NCBI GenBank assembly: GCA_003160635.1
Contig: PMLV01000046.1
Location: 1 to 60,416 of the forward strand
Source of the DNA: Acidimicrobiaceae bacterium
GTDB lineage: Bacteria > Actinomycetota > Acidimicrobiia > Acidimicrobiales > RAAP-2
Direction of reading: 5' to 3'
Length of the DNA stretch: 60,416 nt
The position numbers and the translations under genes were made by a program. Numbering within the stretch: the first letter of the stretch is position 1; each line of letters starts with the position of its first letter. The notes under the pieces were generated by a model. That model was not told the DNA's origin, did not search any database, and saw nothing but the letters and a program-made list of their open reading frames with translations. This document shows positions 52,296-60,416 of the stretch, in pieces.

Positions 52296-52817
52296 TCAAC
52301 CATGGGGTGACAACTGATGGGCCACGCCGGGCTTTACGTGGCGGCTCAGATCACCGACGAGGTCCGTGTATTCACGGCGGATCGTCAACCTCCACCCTTC
52401 TGGCGTGGCCTCGAAGACGTCTTCGTATCTTCCCGCGATGATCAGCTGGAGGGGGAAGTCGTCGAGGGCCTGGAGCACGGCGTAGGAGCAGCGGGACGAG
52501 GCCGTCTGCCGATCGTCGGCAAACGCAATGTCGATGTTGCTGACGAGGTGCTTGGTGTGAGGAAGACCGTCGTCGTAGAGGATGACCGCGTTCTCGTAGG
52601 TCTCGCGGACCTCCCCCGCCGTGCGTGTGGTCAGCTGGTCAAGCGGTATGAGGGGGGCGTTGCGGCCAGATGCGGCGCCGAAGCGCACCCCGGCCAGCAG
52701 GCGGGCGACGCCGGCCAGATCGCCGCGGTCGATCAGTTCGGGGTACGAGAGAATGATGCGCCGGAGTTGTTCGGTCGCCAGAGCCCGATCGAACGTGTCA
52801 GGTCGGTCACCGCCCAT
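52296..52817 (-). CDS. SnoaL-like / nuclear transport factor 2-like protein, second copy of a pair
   Basis: A 173-aa NTF2-like fold protein (DTFDRALATEQLRRIILSYPELIDRGDLAGVARLL). HTKHLVSNIDIAFADD carries the central His. A similar gene precedes it (52807-53283) with FDRALATEEIRHVVLAYPE, so they are tandem paralogues overlapping by 11 nt. SnoaL-like proteins can be ketosteroid-isomerase or aldol-cyclase-like enzymes or inactive binders; the function is not assigned. Confidence 0.8.
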   Translation of the reverse strand: MGGDRPDTFDRALATEQLRRIILSYPELIDRGDLAGVARLLAGVRFGAASGRNAPLIPLDQLTTRTAGEVRETYENAVILYDDGLPHTKHLVSNIDIAFADDRQTASSRCSYAVLQALDDFPLQLIIAGRYEDVFEATPEGWRLTIRREYTDLVGDLSRHVKPGVAHQLSPHG

Positions 52818-53283
52818 GAAAGCGCTCCGGTGCAAAGACATGGAAACTCATATCCCCCTTCAGGTCCATCCACTCCCGTCGCGTGCGCAACGTCCAGCCG
52901 TCGTCCCGGCGCTCGAGCGAATCCTGGTAGCCACCGGTGCAGATGAATTGCAGGGGAAGCTCCGGTCTCGCCTGCACCACCACGTACGCCGATGTGGCAA
53001 CGGCGGCGTTGCCGTCGGCCGAGAACTCGATGTCGATGTTCGTGATGAGGTGTTTGGCGTGTGAAAGCCCGTCGCCGTAGTAGATGACGGCCCCCTTGTA
53101 ACTGGCCGCTGCCTCCTCGGCCGTGCGCACCGTCAACTCCTCTTCGGGGACCTCGGGCGGGCCGAAGCGGACGCCGTCCATGAACCGACCGACACCCGGG
53201 AGATCACCCGTGTCGCTGGCCTCGGGGTACGCCAGGACGACGTGGCGGATCTCCTCGGTGGCGAGTGCCCGGTCAAAGGTCAA
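52807..53283 (-). CDS. SnoaL-like / nuclear transport factor 2-like protein, first copy of a pair
   Basis: A 158-aa NTF2-like protein starting with a TTG codon at 53283 (MTFDRALATEEIRHVVLAYPEA). HAKHLITNIDIEFSADG matches the His region of its neighbour. The two together look like a tandem duplication. It lies 24 nt downstream of the stop of the histidine kinase gene, on the same strand. Confidence 0.75.
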   Translation of the reverse strand: MTFDRALATEEIRHVVLAYPEASDTGDLPGVGRFMDGVRFGPPEVPEEELTVRTAEEAAASYKGAVIYYGDGLSHAKHLITNIDIEFSADGNAAVATSAYVVVQARPELPLQFICTGGYQDSLERRDDGWTLRTRREWMDLKGDMSFHVFAPERFHGR

Positions 53284-53307
53284 CGCGTACCGTCCCCCCT
53301 TCGGCGC

Positions 53308-55143
53308 TCAGGCCATGGTCAGCGTGGTCTGTACCGCGTGGCGCAGCGGGAGGAAGACCCGAAAGGTGGTGGACCAGCCCGGAGTGTCGACAATGTCGAC
53401 GGATCCTTCATGGGCCTCGGCCACCGACTTGGCGATGGCCAGACCGAGGCCCGTGCCGGGGACGCCCATCTCCATGGCTGCCGCGAGCCGGTAGAAGCGC
53501 TCGAAGAGCTGCGGGCGATCAGCTTCGGGGATGCCGGGCCCCTCGTCTTGCACGAGGATCCGGGCGAAGTCATCGATCATGTCGACCACCACGCGCACCC
53601 GGCCGCCCTGGGGCGAGAATTTGAGGGCATTGGACAGCAGGTTCCCGAGTAGTTGGTGCAGTCGGGTGGCATCGCCGAACACCGGCACGGGGGGTCCCGG
53701 CGCGAGGGCCAGGGTGACGCCCGCGGTGGTCGCCGCCGTCTGCGCGCCATGCACGGACTCTTCCGCCAGCTGATGCAGGTCCAGCTCGGTGAAGGCGACC
53801 CGCAAGCCGTGGCCCCCGCCGGGGTCCGCCAGGAGGTCTTCGGCCACCCGTTGGAGCTGCGCCGAGTTGCGATCGATCGTGCGCAGCATGCGCATCTGAT
53901 CCTCGCTCAGTTCGGGCACGCCGTCGAGGAGGAGCTCGATGAAACCTCGGATGGAGGTGATGGGCGTGCGCAGTTCGTGGGACACCGTCGCAACGATGTC
54001 GTCCTTCATCTTGGTCAGCTCGCGGAGGCGATTGTTCTGCTCGATGAGTGATTGCGTCACTTCCTTCTGCACCGAGTAGAGGCGCTCGCGCTCGGCCGCC
54101 AACTCCTCGCGTTCGGTGACGTCGATGGCGACGACGACGTAACCGCCGCTGGCCGACGTGTCCGCCCCGTCGGTGCCTCCCTGGGGGGGGAGTGTGCGGA
54201 CGCGCACGACGCAACGGCGCTGCTGACCGTTCTTGCGTCGGGCCGTCCACGGGACCTCGGCCACCGTCTCGGGGTAGACCGGGTCGAGTGCCTTGCGCAT
54301 GGCGTCGATCGTTTGGCGACGTTCGCTGATCTGGGCCGGGTCGATGAAGTCGGCGATGGAGCGGATGCCGACCACTTCGGACGCGTTGTAGCCGAGCATC
54401 AGCTCGGCTCCGGCAGAGAAGAACGTCACGGTTCCGGCCGGATCGACGCCCATGATGGCGCTCCCCGTGGCCGCCCGCAGCAGGGTCTCCAGGCGTTCGC
54501 GGGCATTGTGCGCGTCGTTCGCATTCCGTTTGGCCAGGTGGGACTGTTGGGCCAGATCGCTGACGTAGATGCGGTCGCGATGGACCATGGCCGAGATGGT
54601 GGAGGCGACCAGAGTGGTCACGACGACCAGTACGACCACCTGGCGCCAGGCCGAAAGCGGGTAGTTGGGCGCGCCGACGGCGAGGATCGGCACCGTAAGG
54701 GCCAGATACATGCAGAACAGCCCGAACAGGAGATGCAGGCGCCGGCCGTAGAGGGACATCCAGACGATCGGCAGCAGGTACACGACCAGGAGCTCCGAAT
54801 CGCCGACGCCCTGGGCGTCGCGGATGACGGCGATGACGGCCATGTAGCCGATCGGAATGGTCAGCCAGGCCCAGCTCGGCAGCCGTTCCCACGGAACCAC
54901 GAAGGCGGTGGTGAGAAGGAGGAAGAACAGGAGAAAGGCGATCAGGATCTCGATGCGTGCCCCATGGGGGAACGGGATGATCCCGATGAGGACGGTGCCC
55001 AGCGCCACTAGGGCGAAGAGTGGGAGCCGCACCCGGGTGGGGCCCGAGAAGCCCGGGATCTTGGACCCGTTCGATTCGACCTGCCCGCCTCGCGCCCCAA
55101 CGACCGCCCTCTCGCCGGTGGCAGGATGCGAGGACGTGCTCAT
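53308..55143 (-). CDS. Sensor histidine kinase (membrane region, PAS, HisKA, HATPase)
   Basis: A 611-aa sensor. Six to seven hydrophobic helices (residues 40-205, with TRVRLPLFALVALGTVL at the start) act as the sensory membrane part. A PAS domain follows at about 235-350 (AIMGVDPAGTVTFFSAGAELMLGYNASE). The HisKA box is ATVSHELRTPITSIRGF with H389 as the phosphorylated His. The HATPase domain has NLLSNALKF (N box), DEGPGIPE (G1), FERFYR (F) and GTGLGLAIAKS (G2). The start is the ATG at 55143, 13 nt after the response regulator stop, so the two form an operon. The signal is unknown. Confidence 0.9.
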   Translation of the reverse strand: MSTSSHPATGERAVVGARGGQVESNGSKIPGFSGPTRVRLPLFALVALGTVLIGIIPFPHGARIEILIAFLLFFLLLTTAFVVPWERLPSWAWLTIPIGYMAVIAVIRDAQGVGDSELLVVYLLPIVWMSLYGRRLHLLFGLFCMYLALTVPILAVGAPNYPLSAWRQVVVLVVVTTLVASTISAMVHRDRIYVSDLAQQSHLAKRNANDAHNARERLETLLRAATGSAIMGVDPAGTVTFFSAGAELMLGYNASEVVGIRSIADFIDPAQISERRQTIDAMRKALDPVYPETVAEVPWTARRKNGQQRRCVVRVRTLPPQGGTDGADTSASGGYVVVAIDVTEREELAAERERLYSVQKEVTQSLIEQNNRLRELTKMKDDIVATVSHELRTPITSIRGFIELLLDGVPELSEDQMRMLRTIDRNSAQLQRVAEDLLADPGGGHGLRVAFTELDLHQLAEESVHGAQTAATTAGVTLALAPGPPVPVFGDATRLHQLLGNLLSNALKFSPQGGRVRVVVDMIDDFARILVQDEGPGIPEADRPQLFERFYRLAAAMEMGVPGTGLGLAIAKSVAEAHEGSVDIVDTPGWSTTFRVFLPLRHAVQTTLTMA

Positions 55144-55156
55144 GACCGAACTGCGT

Positions 55157-55855
<699 letters not shown>

Positions 55856-55865
55856 GCAACACTGC

Positions 55866-55871
55866 ACTGTA
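55866..55871 (-). promoter_or_regulatory. -10 box of a near-leaderless promoter (response regulator)
   Basis: On the minus strand TACAGT lies 10 nt before the ATG at 55855. Confidence 0.4.
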
Positions 55872-56035
55872 CTGGGAACACGGACATTTTTGTGGTTTCT
55901 GGGCGCGACGGTGCCCGGGCCCGGCGAGCAACGGTGAGCAACGGTGCGCCGGCGAGCCACCATCGGTTCCCACTCGGATGACTCCGACCGATGGTGACCC
56001 CCGTTTGCCCGGCGCACTGTCGCTGCCATTTTCCT

Positions 56036-56123
56036 CCCGATGTACCCCCCGAAGGGGGTAACCGAACCCGGAATAACCCGGGTTTTCGGCCTGGTCACCC
56101 CCCTCCGGGCGACCAGCATCGGG
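56036..56123 (-). ncRNA. Candidate structured RNA: compact four-way junction next to a Shine-Dalgarno
   Basis: Every base of an 88-nt segment fits a cloverleaf. On the minus strand the outer stem is CCCGATG at 56117-56123 with CATCGGG at 56036-56042. Inside are three hairpins: CTGGTC/GACCAG extended to 10 bp, CCGAA..CCCGG-GTTATT-CCGGG-TTCGG, and TACCCCC-TTCG-GGGGGTA, a classic C(UUCG)G tetraloop. Junctions have only one-base gaps. The 3' stem strand continues as GGGAGGAAAATG, a ribosome site and start codon. It is not a tRNA (no T-loop or anticodon form). Strand is supported by the UUCG loop; function is unknown. Confidence 0.55.
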
Positions 56124-56303
56124 CGGTCATGGCCCGTGTAGGTGCAGGTCCCATGCTGGAGGAGACATGGTGCAGGCTCGGCGAAATCGGGTTGCCGTTC
56201 GGTTGCCCGAGCGGAAAATGCGCCGGGAGTGACCCCCCGAGACGTCATTTCCGGCCCGGCCACCTCCTGGCCGCCCGCGCCCGGGCGGCCACGCCGGGGA
56301 CCA

Positions 56304-56318
56304 CCGGTCGACGACCGG
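56304..56318. promoter_or_regulatory. Palindrome upstream of the yajC promoter
   Basis: CCGGTC-GAC-GACCGG is a 6-bp inverted repeat with a 3-nt centre, 24 nt before the -10. It could be an operator; there is no other support. Confidence 0.3.
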
Positions 56319-56342
56319 CACGAAAAGCCAAGATGCAGGCGA

Positions 56343-56348
56343 TAGGGT
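56343..56348 (+). promoter_or_regulatory. -10 box for yajC-secD-secF
   Basis: TAGGGT would give a leader of about 30 nt before the ATG at 56385, with AAGGA as ribosome site. Confidence 0.45.
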
Positions 56349-56384
56349 GTCGCTTCGCATGCCCCCTTGCCTGAAGGACCCCAC

Positions 56385-56831
56385 ATGACGCAATTTGCCC
56401 TCCTCGACCTGTTTGCCGCGACGGCCAAGAAATCGACGAATCCCGCCCCTCTCATCATCCTCGTGGTGGTCGCCCTCGCCGGGTACTTCCTCTTCCTCAA
56501 GCCCCAACAGCGCAAGGCCAAGGCGGCCCGGGCCAACCAGGGCTCGGGCTACATGGTCGGTGACGAGGTGCAGACGATCGGCGGAGTGGTCGGGACCATC
56601 CTCGAGATCCACGGGGATCGCTATACCCTCCTCACCGGGAGCACGGGCAGTGACGGGAACCTCGACGGGGCCCAGCCGACGCGGATCGTGTTCGTGCGCC
56701 AGGCCATCGCGCGCAAGCTGGAACCGGTGGTCGCCGTGGATCCCGACGCCGGCTTCGACGGCGATGCCCACGACCACGGGCACGAGTCCGTCGAGATCGA
56801 GGACCACGACGGGGAGGCTGAAGAGGCGTGA
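56385..56831 (+). CDS. yajC: Preprotein translocase subunit YajC
   Basis: A 148-aa single-pass membrane protein. One N-terminal helix (LIILVVVALAGYFLFLKPQQRKAK) is followed by a conserved cytoplasmic part (MVGDEVQTIGGVVGTILEIHGD) and an acidic His-rich tail (DGDAHDHGHESVEIEDHDGEAEEA). YajC joins SecD-SecF in the Sec accessory complex. Its stop overlaps secD's start as GTGA. AAGGA is 8 nt before the ATG. Confidence 0.95.
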   Translation: MTQFALLDLFAATAKKSTNPAPLIILVVVALAGYFLFLKPQQRKAKAARANQGSGYMVGDEVQTIGGVVGTILEIHGDRYTLLTGSTGSDGNLDGAQPTRIVFVRQAIARKLEPVVAVDPDAGFDGDAHDHGHESVEIEDHDGEAEEA

Positions 56832-58516
56832 GTCCGGCATCGTCTCGAGCCCAGACGCGGCAGAGGCGGAACCTTCTCCTCAGCGTGTTGGCTGTCGTGG
56901 TCATCGCACTGGGGTCATTTGCCGCCGTCTTCGCGGCCAAGTGGACCCCGAAGCTCGGCCTGGACCTGGCCGGTGGGGTGTCCGTCATCTACAAGGCGCA
57001 GGAGAAGCAGGTCTCCAAGGCCAACCTCGATGAGGCGGTCAACATCCTCGACCTCCGCGTCAACAACCTCGGCGTGTCGGGCGCCCAGGTGAGCACGTCG
57101 GGCACCAACGAGATCGCAGTGTCGATCCCCGGCGTGAAGAACGCGCAGCAGGTCCTCCAAGAGATCGGGCAGACCGCCCAGCTGTACTTCCGCCCGGTGG
57201 AGTGCACCGCCTTCCCGCTCTCGCTGGCGCCGGCCACGAAGGCCACCAAGACCGCCAAGGCCAAGCCGGCTCAAAAGGCCATCTCCGGGCTGGCGACCCT
57301 CCCGGCCTGCGGCGCCACCTACGCCACCAACGCGGCGAACCTTGCCGTAACGCCCAACAGCTCCGTGCAGGGTTACGCGTCCAACAACCCCTCGCCCGAC
57401 CCGACGTTCGCCGCGTACCAGAGCACTCCGCCCAACGCGCCCAACTACGAGCACCGCACCGTCCTCCTCCCCGCTCTGCCGGCGGCCGGCAGCACCTCCA
57501 CGGCGGGCTCGCTCCGCTACGTGCTCGGGCCCGAGCAGATGACCGGGACCTCCATCGGCTCGGCGTTCGCCCAGCAGAACCAGACCGGCCAATGGGAGGT
57601 CAACTACTCCCTCAAGGGCAGCGCGGGCTCCAAGTTGTGGGACACGGTGGCCCAACAGAACTTCCACCTTCTCCTGGGCATCGAGCTCGACGGCGTCGTA
57701 CAGTCGGCCCCGCTCATTCAGCCGACCCAGGCGAGCTTCACCTCCTTCGGCGGCCAGGGCACCATCAGCGGCGGCAACATGACCCAGTCCGACGCCCAGG
57801 TGCTGGCTCAGGCCATGGAGTTCGGATCCCTCCCCGTGCGCCTGAGCAAGCTGACGTCGCAGACGGTGTCGCCGACGCTCGGCCACTCCGCCCTGATCGC
57901 CGGCCTGGGTGCCGGCATCGTGGGCCTGGGGCTGGTGCTGCTCTATGTGCTGTTCTATTACCGCGCGCTGGGCGCCGTCGTGATCTCGGGGTTGGCGCTC
58001 ACGGCGGCGACGCTGTGGGCCATCATCTCGGCGCTGGGGCATACGTCGTTCAGCCCGAGCTTCGACCTGGCGGGCATCACCGGTCTGATCGTCTCCATCG
58101 GCATCACGGTCGACTCGTACATTGTCTATTTCGAGCGGTTGAAGGACGAGACCCGGTCCGGCCGCTCCATCCGGACCTCGGTCGACCGCGGCTTCAAGAG
58201 CGCCTGGCGCACGGTGTGGGCGGCCGACTTCGTCTCCCTCCTGGCTGCCATCGTGCTCTACATCGTGGCAGTCGGCAACGTGAAGGGCTTCGCGTTCTTC
58301 CTGGGCTTGTCCACCATCATGGACATGGCGGTCACCTGGTTCTACACCCGCCCGCTCGTGATCCTCCTCGGGCGTAGCGATCGGCTCACCGAGGGGAACC
58401 GCCGCTTCGGCATCGCCCGCGGCCTGGCCGTGATGCAGACCGGGTCCGACAGCGTGAGCGGGCCGGGTCCCGTGGGGGGCGGCCTCATCACGCCGGGCGG
58501 GGCATCGGCATCATGA
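56828..58516 (+). CDS. secD: Protein-export membrane protein SecD
   Basis: A 562-aa SecD that uses the proton gradient to help pull exported proteins across the membrane. LGLDLAGGVSVIYKAQ starts the periplasmic P1 head. A Lys/Ala-rich insert (LAPATKATKTAKAKPAQKA) and an Asn/Pro-rich loop interrupt the P1 region; they are probably lineage-specific. MTQSDAQVLAQAMEFGSLPVRL leads into six membrane helices with FDLAGITGLIVSIGITVDSYIVYFERLKDE, the D-rich signature. It overlaps yajC and secF by 4 nt each. Confidence 0.96.
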   Translation: MSPASSRAQTRQRRNLLLSVLAVVVIALGSFAAVFAAKWTPKLGLDLAGGVSVIYKAQEKQVSKANLDEAVNILDLRVNNLGVSGAQVSTSGTNEIAVSIPGVKNAQQVLQEIGQTAQLYFRPVECTAFPLSLAPATKATKTAKAKPAQKAISGLATLPACGATYATNAANLAVTPNSSVQGYASNNPSPDPTFAAYQSTPPNAPNYEHRTVLLPALPAAGSTSTAGSLRYVLGPEQMTGTSIGSAFAQQNQTGQWEVNYSLKGSAGSKLWDTVAQQNFHLLLGIELDGVVQSAPLIQPTQASFTSFGGQGTISGGNMTQSDAQVLAQAMEFGSLPVRLSKLTSQTVSPTLGHSALIAGLGAGIVGLGLVLLYVLFYYRALGAVVISGLALTAATLWAIISALGHTSFSPSFDLAGITGLIVSIGITVDSYIVYFERLKDETRSGRSIRTSVDRGFKSAWRTVWAADFVSLLAAIVLYIVAVGNVKGFAFFLGLSTIMDMAVTWFYTRPLVILLGRSDRLTEGNRRFGIARGLAVMQTGSDSVSGPGPVGGGLITPGGASAS

Positions 58517-59883
58517 GCGATGACCCCGAGGTCGGCATGGACGCCGGCGACGAATTCGAGGAGACCGATGACCACGGCGGGTTGCCGTCCGTCGACGATG
58601 CCGCTCGCTCGCTGATCCGGCCCCGGCCGGCCCGGGGGGCCCGTTCCCGACGGGTCGGCGGGGAGTCGGGCGACCCCAAGGCGCATGGGCCGCTCCAGCG
58701 CCTCTACCGCGGCGAGACCCGTTTCGACTTCGTCGGCCGCCGGCGCGTGTGGTTCTCGCTCTCCACCGCCATCATCGTGGCCGGGGTCATCTCCATCATC
58801 CTGCGCGGCGGGTTGAATCTCGGCATCGAGTTCAAGGGCGGCGACGAGTGGACGGTGAAGGCCCCGAACGTGACGCAGACGCAGGCCATGAACGCCGTGC
58901 GGGCGGCCGGCCTGACGGCGCCCATCGTCCAGTTGCTGGGCCAGGGGGCCAATCAGCAGCTCGTGGTGCAGGCCGACCTCAACAAGCTCTCGCCGCACCA
59001 GCAGCAGGTCGAATCGAACAAGGTCGAGAACGCCCTGGCCGCGCTGACCCACACCTCGAAGGCAAAGATCGGCACCACCCAGGTCGGCCCGACGTGGGGC
59101 TCGTCCATCACGAACAAGGCCATCGAAGCCCTCATCATCTTCTTCATCGTCGTGGGTATCTACATCAGCATCCGCTTCGAGCCCAAAATGGCCCTGTCCG
59201 CCTTCATCGCCATGTTGCACGACGTCGTGGTGGCGGTCGGCATCTATTCGCTGTTCAACTTCCAGGTCACCCCCGACACCGTGGTCGCCATTCTGACCAT
59301 TCTCGGCTACTCCCTGTACGACACCGTCGTGGTGTTCGACCGCGTGCGCGACAACACGAAGAACATCGGCTCGCACGGCACCATCAGTTACGGGCAGCTG
59401 ATCAACCTCTCCATGAACCAGACGCTGGCGCGCTCGATCAATACCTCGGCCGTGGCCATCATCCCGGTGCTGGCTGTGCTGTTGATCGGCGCCGAGCTGC
59501 TGGGCGCGTCCACGTTGCAGCAATACGGACTGGCGCTGTTCGTCGGGCTCCTGAGTGGGGCCTACTCCTCGATCTTCATCGCCTCGCCCATCCTCTTCAT
59601 GCTGAAACAGAGCGAGCCTCGCTGGCTGGCCATCGAGAAGCGCCTCTCTTCGAGGGGCGATCGGACGGGTGCGCTGTCACCGGCCGCCGCGGCGGCCCTC
59701 GCCACCCAGATGAGCATCGCGGCGGGCGGGCAACCGCACAGCGGCGGCCCCGCCAAGCGCAGTGGTCCGATACGGCCCGGGTCGGGCACCGGCACGGCAG
59801 TGTTGGATCGCCCGACACAAAACGGCGGTGGCACGCGCCAGCCGCCCCGACCCCGCAAGGGAAAGAAGAAGCGCAAGCGCTGA
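58513..59883 (+). CDS. secF: Protein-export membrane protein SecF
   Basis: A 456-aa SecF, pairing with SecD. An acidic N-terminal 55 residues (SDDPEVGMDAGDEFEETDDHG) and an Arg-rich segment precede the usual start at RVWFSLSTAIIVAGVISI. It has GGLNLGIEFKGGDEW, the P1 head, then six helices with ILTILGYSLYDTVVVFDRVRDN (the SecF signature) and NQTLARSINTS. The C-terminal tail is basic and disordered. The start overlaps secD (ATGA). Confidence 0.96.
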   Translation: MSDDPEVGMDAGDEFEETDDHGGLPSVDDAARSLIRPRPARGARSRRVGGESGDPKAHGPLQRLYRGETRFDFVGRRRVWFSLSTAIIVAGVISIILRGGLNLGIEFKGGDEWTVKAPNVTQTQAMNAVRAAGLTAPIVQLLGQGANQQLVVQADLNKLSPHQQQVESNKVENALAALTHTSKAKIGTTQVGPTWGSSITNKAIEALIIFFIVVGIYISIRFEPKMALSAFIAMLHDVVVAVGIYSLFNFQVTPDTVVAILTILGYSLYDTVVVFDRVRDNTKNIGSHGTISYGQLINLSMNQTLARSINTSAVAIIPVLAVLLIGAELLGASTLQQYGLALFVGLLSGAYSSIFIASPILFMLKQSEPRWLAIEKRLSSRGDRTGALSPAAAAALATQMSIAAGGQPHSGGPAKRSGPIRPGSGTGTAVLDRPTQNGGGTRQPPRPRKGKKKRKR

Positions 59884-59900
59884 CCGGACGGCCTGCCGGG

Positions 59901-59917
59901 CCCCGAACGTGCCGGGG
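59901..59917 (+). terminator. Hairpin between secF and rel
   Basis: CCCCG-AACGTGC-CGGGG, a 5-bp GC stem 17 nt after the secF stop and before the rel promoter. It is a weak terminator candidate. Confidence 0.35.
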
Positions 59918-59934
59918 ACGGATGCCCGAACAGG

Positions 59935-59940
59935 TAGCGT
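59935..59940 (+). promoter_or_regulatory. -10 box of a leaderless promoter (rel)
   Basis: TAGCGT lies 6 nt before the ATG at 59947. AGAGGG between them is too close to act as a normal ribosome site. Confidence 0.5.
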
Positions 59941-59946
59941 AGAGGG

Positions 59947-60416
59947 ATGGTGACCCTGGCTCGGGTGACTCCCGTCACAGATGATGGGGAGCGCGCGTTC
60001 GAGGACATGGTCGCCCCTCTTCTGGCGGAGTTCTCCAGTCACCGGCCCGACGACGACACATCGGCCATCGTGGCGGCCGCCCGCGTCGCGCTCTCCGCAC
60101 ACGACGGCCAGTTCCGGCGTACCGGGGAGCCGTACATCACGCACCCGATCGCGGTGGCGACCATCGTGGCCGAGCTCGGACTCGACGCGCAGACCGTCGC
60201 GGCCGCCCTCCTGCACGACGCGGTGGAGGACACCGGCCTCACCCTCGAATCGATCACGGAGGCATTCGGGCCCGGCGTGGCCAAGGTGGTGGACGGGGTC
60301 ACCAAGCTCGACCGGCTCCAGTTCGACTCGAAAGAGGCGCAGCAGGCCGCCACCATCCGCAAGATGCTCGTGGCCATGGCCGACGACTGGCGGGTGCTGC
60401 TGATCAAGCTGGCGGA
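59947..60416 (+). CDS. rel: Bifunctional (p)ppGpp synthetase/hydrolase Rel, N-terminal part (3' end outside window)
   Basis: 156 codons are visible from the ATG at 59947. The HD hydrolase domain is clear: GEPYITHPIAVATIVAELGLD, LLHDAVEDTG (the HDxxED motif), FGPGVAKVVDGVTKLD, AATIRKMLVAMADDWRVLLIKLA. It hydrolyses (p)ppGpp; the synthetase, TGS and ACT domains are beyond the edge. The intact HD motif rules out a synthetase-only RelA. The sec operon lies directly upstream, as in other actinobacteria. Confidence 0.93.
   Translation, partial: MVTLARVTPVTDDGERAFEDMVAPLLAEFSSHRPDDDTSAIVAAARVALSAHDGQFRRTGEPYITHPIAVATIVAELGLDAQTVAAALLHDAVEDTGLTLESITEAFGPGVAKVVDGVTKLDRLQFDSKEAQQAATIRKMLVAMADDWRVLLIKLA

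Larger units (their letters stand above)
55872..56384. other. Long intergenic region between the two-component operon and yajC
   Basis: About 510 nt between divergent transcription units. It holds the response-regulator promoter, an 88-nt four-way-junction element (56036-56123), a palindrome CCGGTC-GAC-GACCGG at 56304-56318 and the yajC -10 at 56343. No convincing gene is seen, apart from the N-terminal extension of the response regulator frame discussed with the structured element. Confidence 0.6.

Noticed and set aside
56036-56123. The cloverleaf as a tRNA gene
   Set aside because: The arms have the wrong sizes, there is no GTTCRA T-loop, no anticodon stem with a 7-nt loop and no D-loop pattern. 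It is kept as an unknown structured element.

Overview
The window is high-GC, densely coded DNA from an actinobacterium, and the gene content fits a deep-branching lineage such as Acidimicrobiia. Three things point there: an InhA-type enoyl reductase, F420-dependent (npdG-like) and mycothiol-type (mshC-like) genes, and the two conserved actinobacterial clusters thrS-HIT-pgsA-acyltransferase-pimA and pdxS-pdxT-yebC-ruvCAB-yajC-secD-secF-rel. The lineage is inferred from gene order and protein motifs, not from a marker-gene tree. No tRNA, rRNA, CRISPR array, IS element or prophage was seen.

Layout. 1-12 kb: the end of an EAL-domain protein, an amidohydrolase, a small FTR1/COG4280-like membrane pair, an MFS exporter with a divergent LysR regulator and a perfect T-N11-A operator, a biotinyl-carboxyltransferase fusion, a nitroreductase, a nitronate monooxygenase-like protein, and an ABC exporter. 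12-27 kb: a ten-gene minus-strand exopolysaccharide operon. It runs from UDP-glucose dehydrogenase through polyprenyl-P GT2, flippase-like protein, GT4, NDP-sugar epimerase, an Egghead-like membrane GT2, an HlyD-like protein, a TPR membrane protein and a giant GT-C protein to a secreted glycoside hydrolase. About 370 nt upstream of it, on the same strand, is a clear class I cyclic-di-GMP (GEMM-I) riboswitch. 27-42 kb: fabI/inhA, npdG, mshC, then thrS-HIT, an EF-G paralogue, pgsA-acyltransferase-pimA, an HDAC-family deacetylase, an M48 protease and pdxST. 42-49 kb: accessory genes, including a PaaI thioesterase with a probable 5' frameshift, secreted and propeller proteins, and a Baeyer-Villiger monooxygenase/SDR/hydrolase operon. 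49-60 kb: yebC, ruvCAB, paired SnoaL-like genes, a histidine kinase/response regulator pair, yajC-secD-secF and the start of rel.

The most interesting part is the 12-27 kb region. Its parts resemble a synthase-dependent polysaccharide export system of the alginate, Pel or cellulose kind: precursor dehydrogenase, membrane synthase, membrane-fusion protein, TPR protein and hydrolase. Here they sit in an organism expected to lack a Gram-negative outer membrane, and c-di-GMP appears to act on the mRNA rather than through a PilZ protein. A second candidate is an 88-nt perfectly closed four-way-junction RNA at 56036-56123. On the minus strand it carries a C(UUCG)G tetraloop and abuts a Shine-Dalgarno sequence.

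Many first genes of transcription units (amidohydrolase, lysR, nitroreductase, npdG, HDAC, pdxS, ruvC, rel, BVMO, the response regulator and others) have a TANNNT-like -10 box about 6-10 nt before the start codon and no Shine-Dalgarno. This indicates leaderless or near-leaderless transcription. Operon-internal genes instead show AAGGAGG-type ribosome sites or 4-nt ATGA/GTGA overlaps.
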